Notes: generated from the sequence alone by a model not told the origin. 17,419 bases of DNA from Chromatiales bacterium (GCA_024639625.1 JAHEIA010000007.1:1-17419); one strand, 5' to 3'. Counted from the first letter of the stretch, positions 1 through 8,284 are shown. Numbers and translations: made by a program.

Positions 1-2
1 TT

Positions 3-1229
3 TCGCTGGCCCAGTCGACGCTGAACAGCGTGCGCGGCGAGCTGGTGCGTTTTCTCGAAGAGCTCGCCGACCGTACCCACGAGAGCGCGGAGATCTACTC
101 GATCCCGACGCAACTGGAGGAGGCGATACGCGAATCCATGGCCAACACGTCGGTGGTGCGCATCAAGATCTACAACGTGCGGGGCCTGGTCGTGTTCTCC
201 ACCAAATACTCCCAGATTGGCCAGGACCAATCCGCGAACCCCCGGTTCGTGCGGTCGTACGAGGGACACGTGGAAAGCAAGCTGGTGTATCGCGACTCCT
301 TCAACCTGTTCGACGAGCCGACTCCGGAGGACAACACCATCCAGACCTACATCCCGGTGCGGGCGGCACCCTGGAAGCCGGTCAGCGGTGTCTTCGAGAT
401 CTACTCCGATGTGGCGCCCATGGTGCGCAAGATCGAGCGCACCGAGGTGAAGATCGTGGCCTGGGTCATCGGCATCCTGCTCGCCCTGTATGCCTTTCTC
501 CTGTTCGTGGTGCGCCGCTCGGAGAAAATCATCGAGAAGCAGAGCAACACCATCATGGAACGCACGCGCACGCTCGAACTGCTCTCCTCCCACATGCTCT
601 CCGCGGAAGAGAACGAACGGCGCCGCATCGCGCAGCGATTGCACGAGGGCGTCGCCCAAACCCTGAGCGCCATCAAGCTGCGCATCGAGCACGCCTGCCA
701 TCTGGAAGGGGACGCGAACGCGAATAAGCGGGAGGAGATCACCAATCTGGTGATCCCCGAGATCCAGAGGGGGATTCAGGAAGTCAGGGCGATGGCCATG
801 GACCTTCGCCCGCCGAGCCTCGACGACTTTGGGCTGATTCCGACGGTCGCCTGGTTGAAACAAGAGTTCGCGACCATCTATCCGCGCCTGCGGATCGAGA
901 CCGTGGCGCAGGTCCGCGAACCGGAGATTCCGGGGCCGATGAAGACGATCATCTTCCGCGTCGTCCAGGAATCGCTGACCTGCATCGCCAAGGAGACCCG
1001 GGCCGACCAGGTGCGCATCGAGCTAAGCCAAACCGACGGCGAGATTGTTCTGCGCATCGAAAACAACGACCCCGCCGGTTCCACGGTCCTCATGGAGCAT
1101 CTGGCGGACCCTGCGCCGGAATCCGCGATGGCCTACATCAAGGAACGCACGATGCTTTCCGGCGGGACCTTCGTCATGGAAGAGCAGGACCCGCACTGGA
1201 ACGTCATCCGCGCAACCTGGTCCAACTAG
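3..1229 (+). CDS. Sensor histidine kinase, HisKA_3 (NarL/DegS) type, 5'-truncated, degenerate ATPase
   Basis: The frame is open to the left edge, so the N-terminus and probably a first membrane helix lie outside. Residue numbers count from the GTG at 30. Residues 1-135 look like an extracytoplasmic sensor region, 142-161 form a membrane helix, and 190-270 match the HisKA_3 dimerisation/phosphoacceptor domain, with His205 in RRRIAQRLHEGVAQ and the family stretch DLRPPSLDDFGL. The catalytic lobe follows but is damaged: the N-box reads QESLTCIAKE, with Cys318 where the family has a magnesium-binding Asn. The DxGxG box is replaced by NNDPAG (345-350), and no glycine-rich GLxGM segment precedes KERTMLSGG. 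Homologues autophosphorylate and pass phosphate to a LuxR-type regulator. This copy may not bind ATP and could act as a pseudokinase or scaffold. No partner regulator is visible. The gene converges on the next with an 8-base gap. Confidence 0.85.
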   Translation, partial: SLAQSTLNSVRGELVRFLEELADRTHESAEIYSIPTQLEEAIRESMANTSVVRIKIYNVRGLVVFSTKYSQIGQDQSANPRFVRSYEGHVESKLVYRDSFNLFDEPTPEDNTIQTYIPVRAAPWKPVSGVFEIYSDVAPMVRKIERTEVKIVAWVIGILLALYAFLLFVVRRSEKIIEKQSNTIMERTRTLELLSSHMLSAEENERRRIAQRLHEGVAQTLSAIKLRIEHACHLEGDANANKREEITNLVIPEIQRGIQEVRAMAMDLRPPSLDDFGLIPTVAWLKQEFATIYPRLRIETVAQVREPEIPGPMKTIIFRVVQESLTCIAKETRADQVRIELSQTDGEIVLRIENNDPAGSTVLMEHLADPAPESAMAYIKERTMLSGGTFVMEEQDPHWNVIRATWSN

Positions 1230-1237
1230 GGCCTGGG

Positions 1238-3139
1238 TCACGGCAGTGCGGGCCGTGTGGTCCGCAGCCTCTCCTGCAACCGATCGAGCTGTCCCCTGAT
1301 CGCCGCGCCAGACCACAAGACGGGTTCCGACGGATCTCTCCCTTCCGCCTGTTCCCGCTTGCGCAGCAGGTCCTTCGCGATGGTGAAGGCCTCGGCGAAG
1401 GAAAAGGTCTGCCGGAGGGCATGATCGAAGAACGCCTCGCCGAAGTAGGTGTACTGGCTGCGGTTGTCGCAGCCGAACGACTGGCGGTCCGGGGAGGCCG
1501 CCGTGATCACCAGGGTGTGCTCGTCCTTGAGGGCGTCGACGAAGCTGCCGGAGTAGCAGGCGGAGATCACCACCACCCGCCAACGTATCCCGGCGGCATC
1601 CAGGGCGCTGCGCAGGTCGGGCGCAGTCAGCTGGTTGAGGTCCAGCGGCCAGAAGTCCACGGACAACAGTCCTTCGCTGGATCCATGACTGGTGAGATAG
1701 AGCAGCAGGACGTCCTCGTCCGGGTTCATGCGCTGTGCAATCCCCCGCAGCGCCAGCAACAGATTGCTCTTCGAAGCAATCGGGTAGAAACCCACGGTGG
1801 CCTGGTGGTTGACCAGAACCAGCGACCGACCGCGGGTATCGAACCGCTGGTCGAGCAGGGACTGGATGTGCGACACCTCGCGCCGGAACACCTGCTGGTG
1901 GGCGTAGGCGGCAAACCCTAGGTGGTACAGGTCGACGGTACCCGGCCGCTCCGGCTCCAGCGCAGCCAGACGCGAGGCCAGCAGGGGCTGCTGCGCGTAG
2001 AACACCTCCTCCACGTTGAGCCGCGGGGCCTCCTGCTCTGCCGCGTAGTCCGCATACCACAGCTCGCTGGTCGGCAGGAACCAAAGCGGAATCAAGGCGA
2101 TCGCGACATAGAGCAGCAGCGCGAGCGCCGCCGGCCCCTTCCCGGCGGAAAAAGCAACCTTTATGCCGCGGTACCATGTGGCGAGCAGCCAAACCAGAGG
2201 TGCCACGAACAGGGCCTGGGGCCAAGCCGCCTCCTCGCCCGCATCGAGCGGCACCATTTCGATCACCGCAAAGACGACGGCGAAGATCGCTTCGACCGCC
2301 AGCAAGAGCACGACAAAGCCAATTGTCCGCTCGCCCCGCTTCAGGGACCTGGCGACCAGGTAGGCTGCGATCAAGGTGAGCAGGAATCCCGCCGCCACGC
2401 TGCCGATCCCGTACTCGTTGAAGGTCGCATCGCCCGCGGCGCGCAGGTAATCCATGCCCAGGTAGAGCAAAAAGCTCAGCAGGCCCAAGAGTAGCGCCTG
2501 GTCGGTCGAGACCGTGAAATCGTCCCGGGCCACCTGGCGGAACAGCATCAGGCGCACGGCCGCCGCAAGATTCCGCCGCAGTCCTTGCCAGGGCGTCGCC
2601 GGGGATGCGCTGGAGGGCGGCGCCCCCGGAGCCGCTGCTGACGCGCGCCGGTTGATGCTCGCGGCCAGCTCCCGGGGGGCCTGCGGATCGGCAAAGGCCC
2701 TTTGCGGAACGATCAGAAACTGACCGGTATCCTGCTCGAGCAGCAACAGCCCATCCGTCAGCGTGGCTTTCCGCAGGGCGGAACCCGGGCGACGCGAATA
2801 GCTGCCGTCCGCAAAATCGACCACGAACTCCTGGTCCTCGAAGCGCAAGCGGCAGCCGCGGAACAGGGGGCGGCTCGCCGGCGAACGTGCGGCGATGGCG
2901 GGCTGCAGCAGAAACATCCACAGCGGCCAAAACAGGGCCAGCCCGAGAAGCGGGTACCAGACCGCGAGCGCTCTCCCCAGCGCCTGCCAGGAAAACACAT
3001 CCAGTTCGCCGATCAGCAGATAGGCGGCCAATGCCCAGAGGATCGCCAGCAAGGCTGCCGTGCGCGACCAGTAGATTCGTCGTAGCGCGCGCCGGAATTC
3101 CTTGGGGCGCAGTTGAAAAGATTGGGTCTCGGTCGTCAC
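1238..3139 (-). CDS. Membrane protein with YcxB-like domain and C-terminal C13 (legumain/caspase-like) peptidase domain
   Basis: This 633-residue protein starts at a GTG, preceded by GGAGGG about five bases upstream. Two membrane helices lie at about 23-43 and 58-78. Residues ~95-165 resemble the YcxB-like domain, including DGLLLLEQDTGQFLIVPQRAF. A linker rich in Ala, Pro and Ser (165-183) leads to about five more helices (216-232, 243-263, 273-296, 306-323, 338-356). The C-terminal domain (~370-620) has the C13 signature: YLTSHGS with His485 and VISACYSGSF with Cys528, each after a hydrophobic beta strand, so the catalytic dyad looks intact. Legumain-type enzymes cut after Asn or Asp, and the GPI transamidase subunit belongs to the same family. 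Substrates of bacterial membrane members are not known to me. It is divergent from the sucrose operon across 126 bases. The peptidase call is strong; the YcxB call rests on remembered similarity and is moderate. Confidence 0.85.
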   Translation of the reverse strand: MTTETQSFQLRPKEFRRALRRIYWSRTAALLAILWALAAYLLIGELDVFSWQALGRALAVWYPLLGLALFWPLWMFLLQPAIAARSPASRPLFRGCRLRFEDQEFVVDFADGSYSRRPGSALRKATLTDGLLLLEQDTGQFLIVPQRAFADPQAPRELAASINRRASAAAPGAPPSSASPATPWQGLRRNLAAAVRLMLFRQVARDDFTVSTDQALLLGLLSFLLYLGMDYLRAAGDATFNEYGIGSVAAGFLLTLIAAYLVARSLKRGERTIGFVVLLLAVEAIFAVVFAVIEMVPLDAGEEAAWPQALFVAPLVWLLATWYRGIKVAFSAGKGPAALALLLYVAIALIPLWFLPTSELWYADYAAEQEAPRLNVEEVFYAQQPLLASRLAALEPERPGTVDLYHLGFAAYAHQQVFRREVSHIQSLLDQRFDTRGRSLVLVNHQATVGFYPIASKSNLLLALRGIAQRMNPDEDVLLLYLTSHGSSEGLLSVDFWPLDLNQLTAPDLRSALDAAGIRWRVVVISACYSGSFVDALKDEHTLVITAASPDRQSFGCDNRSQYTYFGEAFFDHALRQTFSFAEAFTIAKDLLRKREQAEGRDPSEPVLWSGAAIRGQLDRLQERLRTTRPALP

Positions 3140-3265
3140 AGGCCCTCCAGCCTTATCGGTTTTCCTCGCCTGACAACTGTATACGGGAAGCCGCCTTTTT
3201 GTGCCATCTCCTGTATTGTGGTAAGAAAGGCGGCAGTCATTCAGCAGGGAAAAGACCGGATCTTC

Positions 3266-5443
3266 ATGGCGGAAACCAAAGCAGCGTCAAACGGCAGTCA
3301 TCCACTCTACATCGTGCTCATCAGCGTGCACGGTCTGATCCGCGGCCACGACCTCGAACTGGGGCGGGACGCGGACACCGGCGGGCAGACGAAATACGTC
3401 GTCGAGCTGGCCCGCGCGCTCGCCGAGCGGAAGGATGTGGGGCGCGTCGATCTGCTCACACGCCGCATCATCGATTCGGACATCAGCGTGGATTACGCGC
3501 GTCCGGTCGAGGCGCTCTCCAAGAAGGCGCACATCGTCCGTCTCGACGCGGGACCGGAGGGCTATATCCGCAAGGAGGAGCTCTGGGACTATCTGGACAA
3601 TTTCGCCGATAACGCCCTGGACTACCTGCGCGAGCACGATCTGGTCCCCGATCTCGTGCACAGCCACTACGCAGATGCCGGATACGTCGGCACCCGTCTG
3701 GCAAAGCATCTGGGCGTGCCACTCATGCATACCGGCCATTCCCTGGGGCGCGTCAAACGACGCCGCCTGTTAGCCACCGGACTCAACCGGGACGCGATCG
3801 AGGCGCGCTACAACATGACGCGCCGCATCGAGGCGGAAGAGGCCACGCTGGCCGGCGCGCAGATGGTCATCGCGAGCACCAAGAACGAGGTCGAGGATCA
3901 ATACGGGCTCTACGACCACTACCAACCATCCCAGATGCGGGTGATCCCCCCGGGCACCGATCTGAAGCGATTTCAGCCCCCCTCCGGCGGCGAATGGGAC
4001 GACCCGATCTTTGGCGAGTTGGAACGCTTCCTGAGCAAACCGAAGAGACCGATGATCCTCGCCCTGTCGCGGCCCGACGAGCGCAAGAACATCGGCACCC
4101 TGATCGAGGCCTACGGGGAGTCGCGGGAGCTGCAGAAAGCGGCAAACCTGGTCATCATCGCCGGCAACCGGGACGACATCCGGGAGATGGACAGCGGTGC
4201 GCAGGGGGTGCTCACGGACATCCTGCTGTTGATCGATCAGTTCGATCTCTACGGCAAAGTGGCCTACCCCAAACACCATCTGCCAGATCAGGTGCCGGTC
4301 CTCTACCGCCTCGCCGCCAAGTCAAAGGGAGTATTCGTCAATCCCGCCTTGACCGAACCCTTCGGCCTGACCTTGCTCGAAGCGGCGGCGTGCCGGCTGC
4401 CCATCGTGGCCACCGAAGACGGCGGTCCGCAGGACATCATCGGACACTGCCAGAACGGTCTGCTGATCGACCCCCTCGACAAAGCGGATATCACGCGCGC
4501 CTTGTTGAAGATCCTGAGCGACGCAGCGCGCTGGAAGCAGCTCGCCGAGAACGGCTTGCGCGGCGTCCATCAACACTACTCATGGCAGGCCCACGCCGAT
4601 ACCTACCTGGGCGAGGCGCGTCCGCTGCTCGATCGCGCCGAGCCACCGCCGCGGGCGCCACTGACGCGGCGGCCGATGTTGTACCACGACCGCGCCATCT
4701 TCACCGATCTCGATCAGAATCTGCTCGGCGACCCGGAGTCTCTGGCGGAGTTCGTCAAACTGGTGCGCACCAACCGGAAATGCGCCACCTTCGGTATCGC
4801 CACCGGACGGCGCCTGGAGGCCGCGCTGAAGATCATGCGCCAGTTCGGCATCCCCCAGCCGGACGTCCTCATCACCAGCGTCGGCACCCAGATCTACTAC
4901 GCGCCCCAACTGACCGCGGACCTCGCCTGGGCGGAGCATATCGATTACCTGTGGCAGCCGAAAAAGACCCGCCGGCTGCTGGCGGAGATCCCCGGGCTCC
5001 ATCTACAGGCCAAGGCCCAACAGAGCCGATTCAAGATCAGCTATTTCATCGACACCGAGAATGCCCCCTCGCTGGAAGAGATCAACAGCCTGCTGCACCA
5101 GGCGGAGCTTTCGGTGAACACTTTTCTCTCCTTCGGTCAGTTCCTGGACATCGTGCCGACTCGCGCCTCGAAGGGCTTCGCCCTGCGCTGGTTTGCGGAC
5201 CAGTGGGACATCCCCCTGGAACACATCCTGGCGGCCGGCGGCTCGGGCACCGACGAGGACATGATGCGCGGCAACACCCTGGCGGTGGTCGTGGCCAACC
5301 GCCACGACGAGGAGCTCTCGCATCTCACGGACGTGGAACGGATCTATTTCGCTAAGCACAGCTACGCACAGGGCATCCTGGAGGCGATAGAGCATTACGA
5401 CTTCTATCGGGCGTGCACGGTACCCGAAACCGCCGATGTCTGA
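3266..5443 (+). CDS. sps: Sucrose-phosphate synthase with C-terminal HAD (SPP-like) domain
   Basis: This 725-residue enzyme transfers glucose from a nucleotide sugar to fructose-6-phosphate, giving sucrose-6-phosphate in the cytoplasm. The GT4 glycosyltransferase part (about 1-465) begins with VHGLIRGHDLELGRDADTGG and continues with HSHYADAGYVGTRLAKHLG, HTGHSLGRVKRRRL and the sugar-binding RPDERKNIGTLIEAYG. It ends with the EX7E motif EPFGLTLLE (Glu364, Glu372). A HAD-IIB domain follows (about 475-725), opening with FTDLDQNLLGD. Both motif I aspartates (481, 483) are present but the usual Thr is Asn, and motif IV reads GGSGTDEDM, so this domain may be weakly active or structural. The ATG at 3266 is chosen because homology begins just after it; an upstream TTG at 3113 would run into the divergent gene. 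An AGGGA lies 15 bases upstream, so the ribosome site is weak. The stop overlaps the next start by 8 bases. Confidence 0.95.
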   Translation: MAETKAASNGSHPLYIVLISVHGLIRGHDLELGRDADTGGQTKYVVELARALAERKDVGRVDLLTRRIIDSDISVDYARPVEALSKKAHIVRLDAGPEGYIRKEELWDYLDNFADNALDYLREHDLVPDLVHSHYADAGYVGTRLAKHLGVPLMHTGHSLGRVKRRRLLATGLNRDAIEARYNMTRRIEAEEATLAGAQMVIASTKNEVEDQYGLYDHYQPSQMRVIPPGTDLKRFQPPSGGEWDDPIFGELERFLSKPKRPMILALSRPDERKNIGTLIEAYGESRELQKAANLVIIAGNRDDIREMDSGAQGVLTDILLLIDQFDLYGKVAYPKHHLPDQVPVLYRLAAKSKGVFVNPALTEPFGLTLLEAAACRLPIVATEDGGPQDIIGHCQNGLLIDPLDKADITRALLKILSDAARWKQLAENGLRGVHQHYSWQAHADTYLGEARPLLDRAEPPPRAPLTRRPMLYHDRAIFTDLDQNLLGDPESLAEFVKLVRTNRKCATFGIATGRRLEAALKIMRQFGIPQPDVLITSVGTQIYYAPQLTADLAWAEHIDYLWQPKKTRRLLAEIPGLHLQAKAQQSRFKISYFIDTENAPSLEEINSLLHQAELSVNTFLSFGQFLDIVPTRASKGFALRWFADQWDIPLEHILAAGGSGTDEDMMRGNTLAVVVANRHDEELSHLTDVERIYFAKHSYAQGILEAIEHYDFYRACTVPETADV

Positions 5444-6299
5444 CCCTATTCTCATCTGCACAGATCTCGATCGCACCCTGCTGCCGAACGGGGCCCAAGC
5501 GGAGTCGCCGGGCGCACGAGCGCGGTTCGGCAAGCTCGCGGTCCGCCCGGACGTGCGGGTCGCCTATGTGAGCGGACGCGACCGGACCTTGGTGCTGCAA
5601 GCGATCGAAAAGTACCGCATCCCTTTCCCCGACTACGTCATCGGCGATGTCGGCACCAGTATCTTCAGCGTCCGCAAACAGCATTGGGAGCTGTGGCAGT
5701 CCTGGCACCAGGAGATCGGCAAGAGCTGGCGCGGCATGCAGCCGGAACAACTAGCAGAACTGTTCGACGGCATCGAACTGTTGCGCCTGCAGGAACCTGC
5801 CAAGCAGAATCGCTACAAGCTCAGTTATTATGCGCCGCACGACATCGACCCGGAGCCGCTGCTCGCCCGGATGCAGCAACGGCTTGGCGAGAACGCCGTG
5901 GAGGCCAGTCTGGTCTGGAGCGTGGACGAAACCGCCCCGATGGGGTTGCTCGATGTGTTGCCGGCGCGCGCCACCAAGCGCCACGCGCTGGAGTTCCTCA
6001 TGCAAGCCGAGGGTTTTTCACTGGATAACACCGTGTACGCAGGAGACAGCGGCAACGACCTTCCGATACTCACCAGCCCGATCCGGTCGGTTCTGGTCGC
6101 CAATGCCACACCACAGGTACGCAATCTGGCGCTGCACATGGCGAAAGAGCAAGGCAACGAGGACGCCCTCTACCTCGCACGCGGCGGACTCCTCGGGATG
6201 AACGGCAACTACAGCGCGGGAGTCCTCGAGGGGGCCGCGCACTATCTTCCGCAAATTGCCCAGTGGCTTCTCGCAACTCCGGTCACCCACCATGACTAA
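5436..6299 (+). CDS. spp: Sucrose-6-phosphate phosphatase (HAD superfamily)
   Basis: This 287-residue HAD-IIB hydrolase removes phosphate from sucrose-6-phosphate and makes the pathway irreversible. Motif I is intact as CTDLDRTLLPNG, with nucleophile Asp10 and acid/base Asp12. Sucrose-phosphatase features follow: YVSGRDRTLVLQAIEKY, GDVGTSIF, and the magnesium-binding motif IV AGDSGNDLPIL (Asp204, Asp208). The length fits bacterial sucrose-phosphatases. The ATG lies inside the last codons of the synthase gene and the stop lies inside the first codons of the kinase gene, each overlap being 8 bases. The three genes are therefore almost certainly one translationally coupled operon. Because the synthase also carries a HAD domain with an altered motif I, this separate enzyme is probably the working phosphatase. 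Confidence 0.93.
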   Translation: MSDPILICTDLDRTLLPNGAQAESPGARARFGKLAVRPDVRVAYVSGRDRTLVLQAIEKYRIPFPDYVIGDVGTSIFSVRKQHWELWQSWHQEIGKSWRGMQPEQLAELFDGIELLRLQEPAKQNRYKLSYYAPHDIDPEPLLARMQQRLGENAVEASLVWSVDETAPMGLLDVLPARATKRHALEFLMQAEGFSLDNTVYAGDSGNDLPILTSPIRSVLVANATPQVRNLALHMAKEQGNEDALYLARGGLLGMNGNYSAGVLEGAAHYLPQIAQWLLATPVTHHD

Positions 6300-7188
6300 C
6301 GATACCCCGATCCCCTTGGTCTTCGGCGAAGTGCTGTTCGACCATTTTCCCGATGGCAGCATGGTGCTGGGGGGCGCGCCCTTCAACGTCGCCTGGCATC
6401 TGCAGGCCTTTCGTCAGGCCCCCTTGTTCGTGAGCCGGGTGGGTGACGACGCGCTGGGCCGCAACATCCGCTCCGCCATGCTCGAATGGGGCATGCACAC
6501 CCAGGGGTTGCAGATGGATTCAGCCCACCCCACCGGGACCGTCGAGGTCCGCATCGAGGGGGGCGAACCCAGCTACGACATCGTCGCGGGGCGTGCCTAC
6601 GATTTCATCGACGCTCTTAGCCTGCCCCCTTTCGAAAAGCCGGGCGTCATCTACCACGGGAGCCTCGCCCTGCGCAACCAGCCGTCCGCCGATGCCCTGG
6701 CGGCGCTGAAGGAAGATCATCCTGTCCCGGTCTTCCTGGACGTGAATCTGCGCCCCCCCTGGTGGCAGCGCGATTCCGTCCTGGCGATGCTGCAGGCCGC
6801 GCACTGGGCGAAATTGAACGAGCATGAACTTGAGCAATTGTTCCCCGCGCAAAGGGACACCTAGCACCGCGTGGCGACCCTGTTCGAAACAACGAAGGTC
6901 GACCGTTTGTTCGTTACCCGCGGATCCAAGGGCGCGCTGGCGCACACCAGGAGCGGGGCGCGCATGGAGATCGTCCCGCAGCGCAAGGCCCAGGTCGTGG
7001 ATACCGTGGGCGCGGGAGATGCCTTCGCCAGCATCCTGTTGCTGGGACTGATACATGCCTGGCCCCTGGAGCTGATCCTGAACCGGGCGCAACAGTTCGC
7101 CTCGGCCCTGGTTCGCCAGCGAGGCGCCACCGTAGGGGACCCCGCATTCTACCGACCGTTCATCGAAAACTGGCAGTTGGAACCCTAG
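6292..7188 (+). pseudogene. PfkB-family fructokinase interrupted by an in-frame TAG stop
   Basis: Read through the stop, the frame gives a ribokinase-family sugar kinase of normal length (about 298 residues). The first half (6292-6864, 190 residues) starts MTNDTPIPLVFGEVLFDHF and has the substrate region GGAPFNVAWHL and SRVGDDALG. TAG at 6862-6864 is codon 191. The same frame continues at once, without frameshift, with HRVATLFETTKVDRLFVTRGSKGA and the PfkB signature DTVGAGDAF, where Asp243 is the catalytic base, ending at 7188. The upstream piece alone lacks the catalytic base and anion hole. A GTG at 6871 could in theory restart translation, but the second piece lacks the sugar-binding half. 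In sucrose-accumulating bacteria the neighbouring kinase phosphorylates fructose. A single CAG-to-TAG change, a sequencing error or amber suppression would each explain the pattern. The absence of other damage suggests the break is recent or an artefact. Confidence 0.85.
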
Positions 7189-7241
7189 AGTACCGGGTAG
7201 CGGCAGCGGCGGCCGCGGCAGGAACGGCGGGGCACAGGATC

Positions 7242-7943
7242 TTATAGTTGCGGCACGGGCTGCTCCGCGGGCACACCCAAGATCTCCCGGTAATGCCCAA
7301 TCGAGTGCTCGCAGATCGGGCACTGGGCCTCCGGGACCTCGGTCAGAGTGGAGCCGCAGACCTCACACACATAGTAGTGCGTGGACTCGCCCTCGATACG
7401 CGAAACCAACAGCCCGAACCAGCGGCTCGCCGCCTTGTGGATCTTGACGATCAGGTCCCGGTGTTGCTTTTCTGCCTCCCAGGCGTAGGTAAGGTCGCGG
7501 ATAGCCCGGGTATGGTCCTCGGGCTTCACGCGCTCCAAGATATGCGGATATTCCCGATCGATCTCCTGGGTTTCCACTTTCGTGGCCTGCTGCAGATGCT
7601 CGCGGGTGGTCGTAAGCTCGACCTCGACCACCGGCGCCTCGATCTCGACGCCGAGATCCACGAGCGATGCCTCGAAGTTTCGTGCGTGCACCGCCTCCGA
7701 GGCGGCCAGCGCGGTGAACAGGTTGGCGATCTGCGGATAACCTTCCTGCCCGGCCTGTTCCGCGTAGGCGCCGTACTCCCGCTGGGCCTGTATCTCGTCC
7801 TGGTAGCGCTCCTCCAGGGCTTCGATGGTCACCGGATACTGACGAGCATCGGCCGCACCCGCCGAAAACGCGATCACCGGTGACAGGGACGCCGCCACTC
7901 CGAGCGCCAGCCCGAAAACGACCCACCCGATTCGATAACGCAC
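7242..7943 (-). CDS. Rubrerythrin-like diiron protein with predicted signal peptide
   Basis: This 233-residue protein starts at a GTG with GGGAGG seven bases upstream (7951-7956). An N-terminal segment, RYRIGWVVFGLALGVAASLS, followed by an AFSAGA-ADA-like cleavage region, looks like a Sec signal, implying export to the periplasm. The ferritin-like four-helix domain (about 37-175) has rubrerythrin diiron motifs: EERYQDEIQAQREY, ASEAVHARNF (Glu83, His86) and WEAEKQHRDL (Glu156, Glu158, His161). A C-terminal rubredoxin-like site has Cys193, Cys196, Cys208 and Cys211 in CEVCG and CPICE. Rubrerythrins reduce hydrogen peroxide using electrons passed from the rubredoxin centre, and most are cytoplasmic, so the leader is unusual. 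It converges on the fructokinase gene with about 53 bases between them. The family call is firm; export is inferred. Confidence 0.9.
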   Translation of the reverse strand: MRYRIGWVVFGLALGVAASLSPVIAFSAGAADARQYPVTIEALEERYQDEIQAQREYGAYAEQAGQEGYPQIANLFTALAASEAVHARNFEASLVDLGVEIEAPVVEVELTTTREHLQQATKVETQEIDREYPHILERVKPEDHTRAIRDLTYAWEAEKQHRDLIVKIHKAASRWFGLLVSRIEGESTHYYVCEVCGSTLTEVPEAQCPICEHSIGHYREILGVPAEQPVPQL

Positions 7944-8071
7944 TGTCCAACCTCCCGCCCGCTAGGGTCCGTTGCGCTGTTCGAGCATGAACGCCCCACC
8001 GGCTATCCACGGACGCCGGTAGTTTCAGGTTACGGCCGAAAGCCGGATCGATCGGCCTTTCCGCTGATTAT

Positions 8072-8172
8072 CCCCTCTCCCATGAGTGGGAGAGGGATAG
8101 GGTGAGGGTTGAAAAATAGCCGCAATCACATACCCCCTCACCCCAACCCTCTCCCCCACGGGGGGAGAGGGA
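8072..8172. repeat. REP/BIME-like pair of palindromic repeats, head to head
   Basis: Two related ~37-base units lie in opposite orientation. The right unit (8135-8172) reads CCCTCACCCCAACCCTCTCC and then closes a hairpin: arm 8147-8157, arm 8161-8171. The left unit (8073-8108) is the reverse complement of the same pattern; its hairpin has 10-bp arms at 8073-8082 and 8087-8096 around a TGAG loop. The outer GGGTGAGGG (8100-8108) pairs perfectly with CCCTCACCC (8135-8143). Such palindromes recur between genes of many proteobacteria as REP-type elements. The second copy and the inversion are seen directly; dispersal elsewhere in the genome is inferred. Confidence 0.8.
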
Positions 8173-8264
8173 GCCAAATCGCTAGGCGGGGAGTTTATCG
8201 ACCCCTATTTGGGACTCTAAACCCGGCTTGACCTCGGGGCAAGTTCTGCTCTTTGAACGTCAAC

Positions 8265-8284
8265 AATTGTGGAAATTGACAATT
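8265..8284. promoter_or_regulatory. Inverted repeat overlapping the -35 box (possible operator)
   Basis: AATTGT (8265-8270) and ACAATT (8279-8284) are perfect 6-base inverted repeats separated by eight bases. The right arm overlaps the TTGACA -35 box, a usual position for repressor binding. The stretch is AT-rich in an otherwise GC-rich window. No regulator can be named, and AT-rich promoters produce such dyads by chance, so this is tentative. Confidence 0.35.

Noticed and set aside
1023..2930. 635-codon open frame on the - strand overlapping the peptidase gene and the kinase
   Set aside because: It is a GC-rich shadow frame: low-complexity Arg/Ala/Gly composition, no motifs, while the overlapping frame has clear C13 motifs.
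3140..3265. Possible promoters in the gap between the peptidase and sucrose-phosphate synthase genes (e.g. CTGACA, TATTGT)
   Set aside because: No pair of boxes has acceptable spacing; promoters must exist here or nearby but I cannot place them.
3994..5355. 453-codon open frame on the + strand inside the sucrose-phosphate synthase gene
   Set aside because: Shadow of a recognised gene in another frame, with Arg/Pro/Gly-rich composition and no domain.
6871..7188. Separate small gene starting at GTG 6871
   Set aside because: It is in the same frame as the upstream half and carries only the C-terminal part of the PfkB fold, so it is better explained as one interrupted gene.
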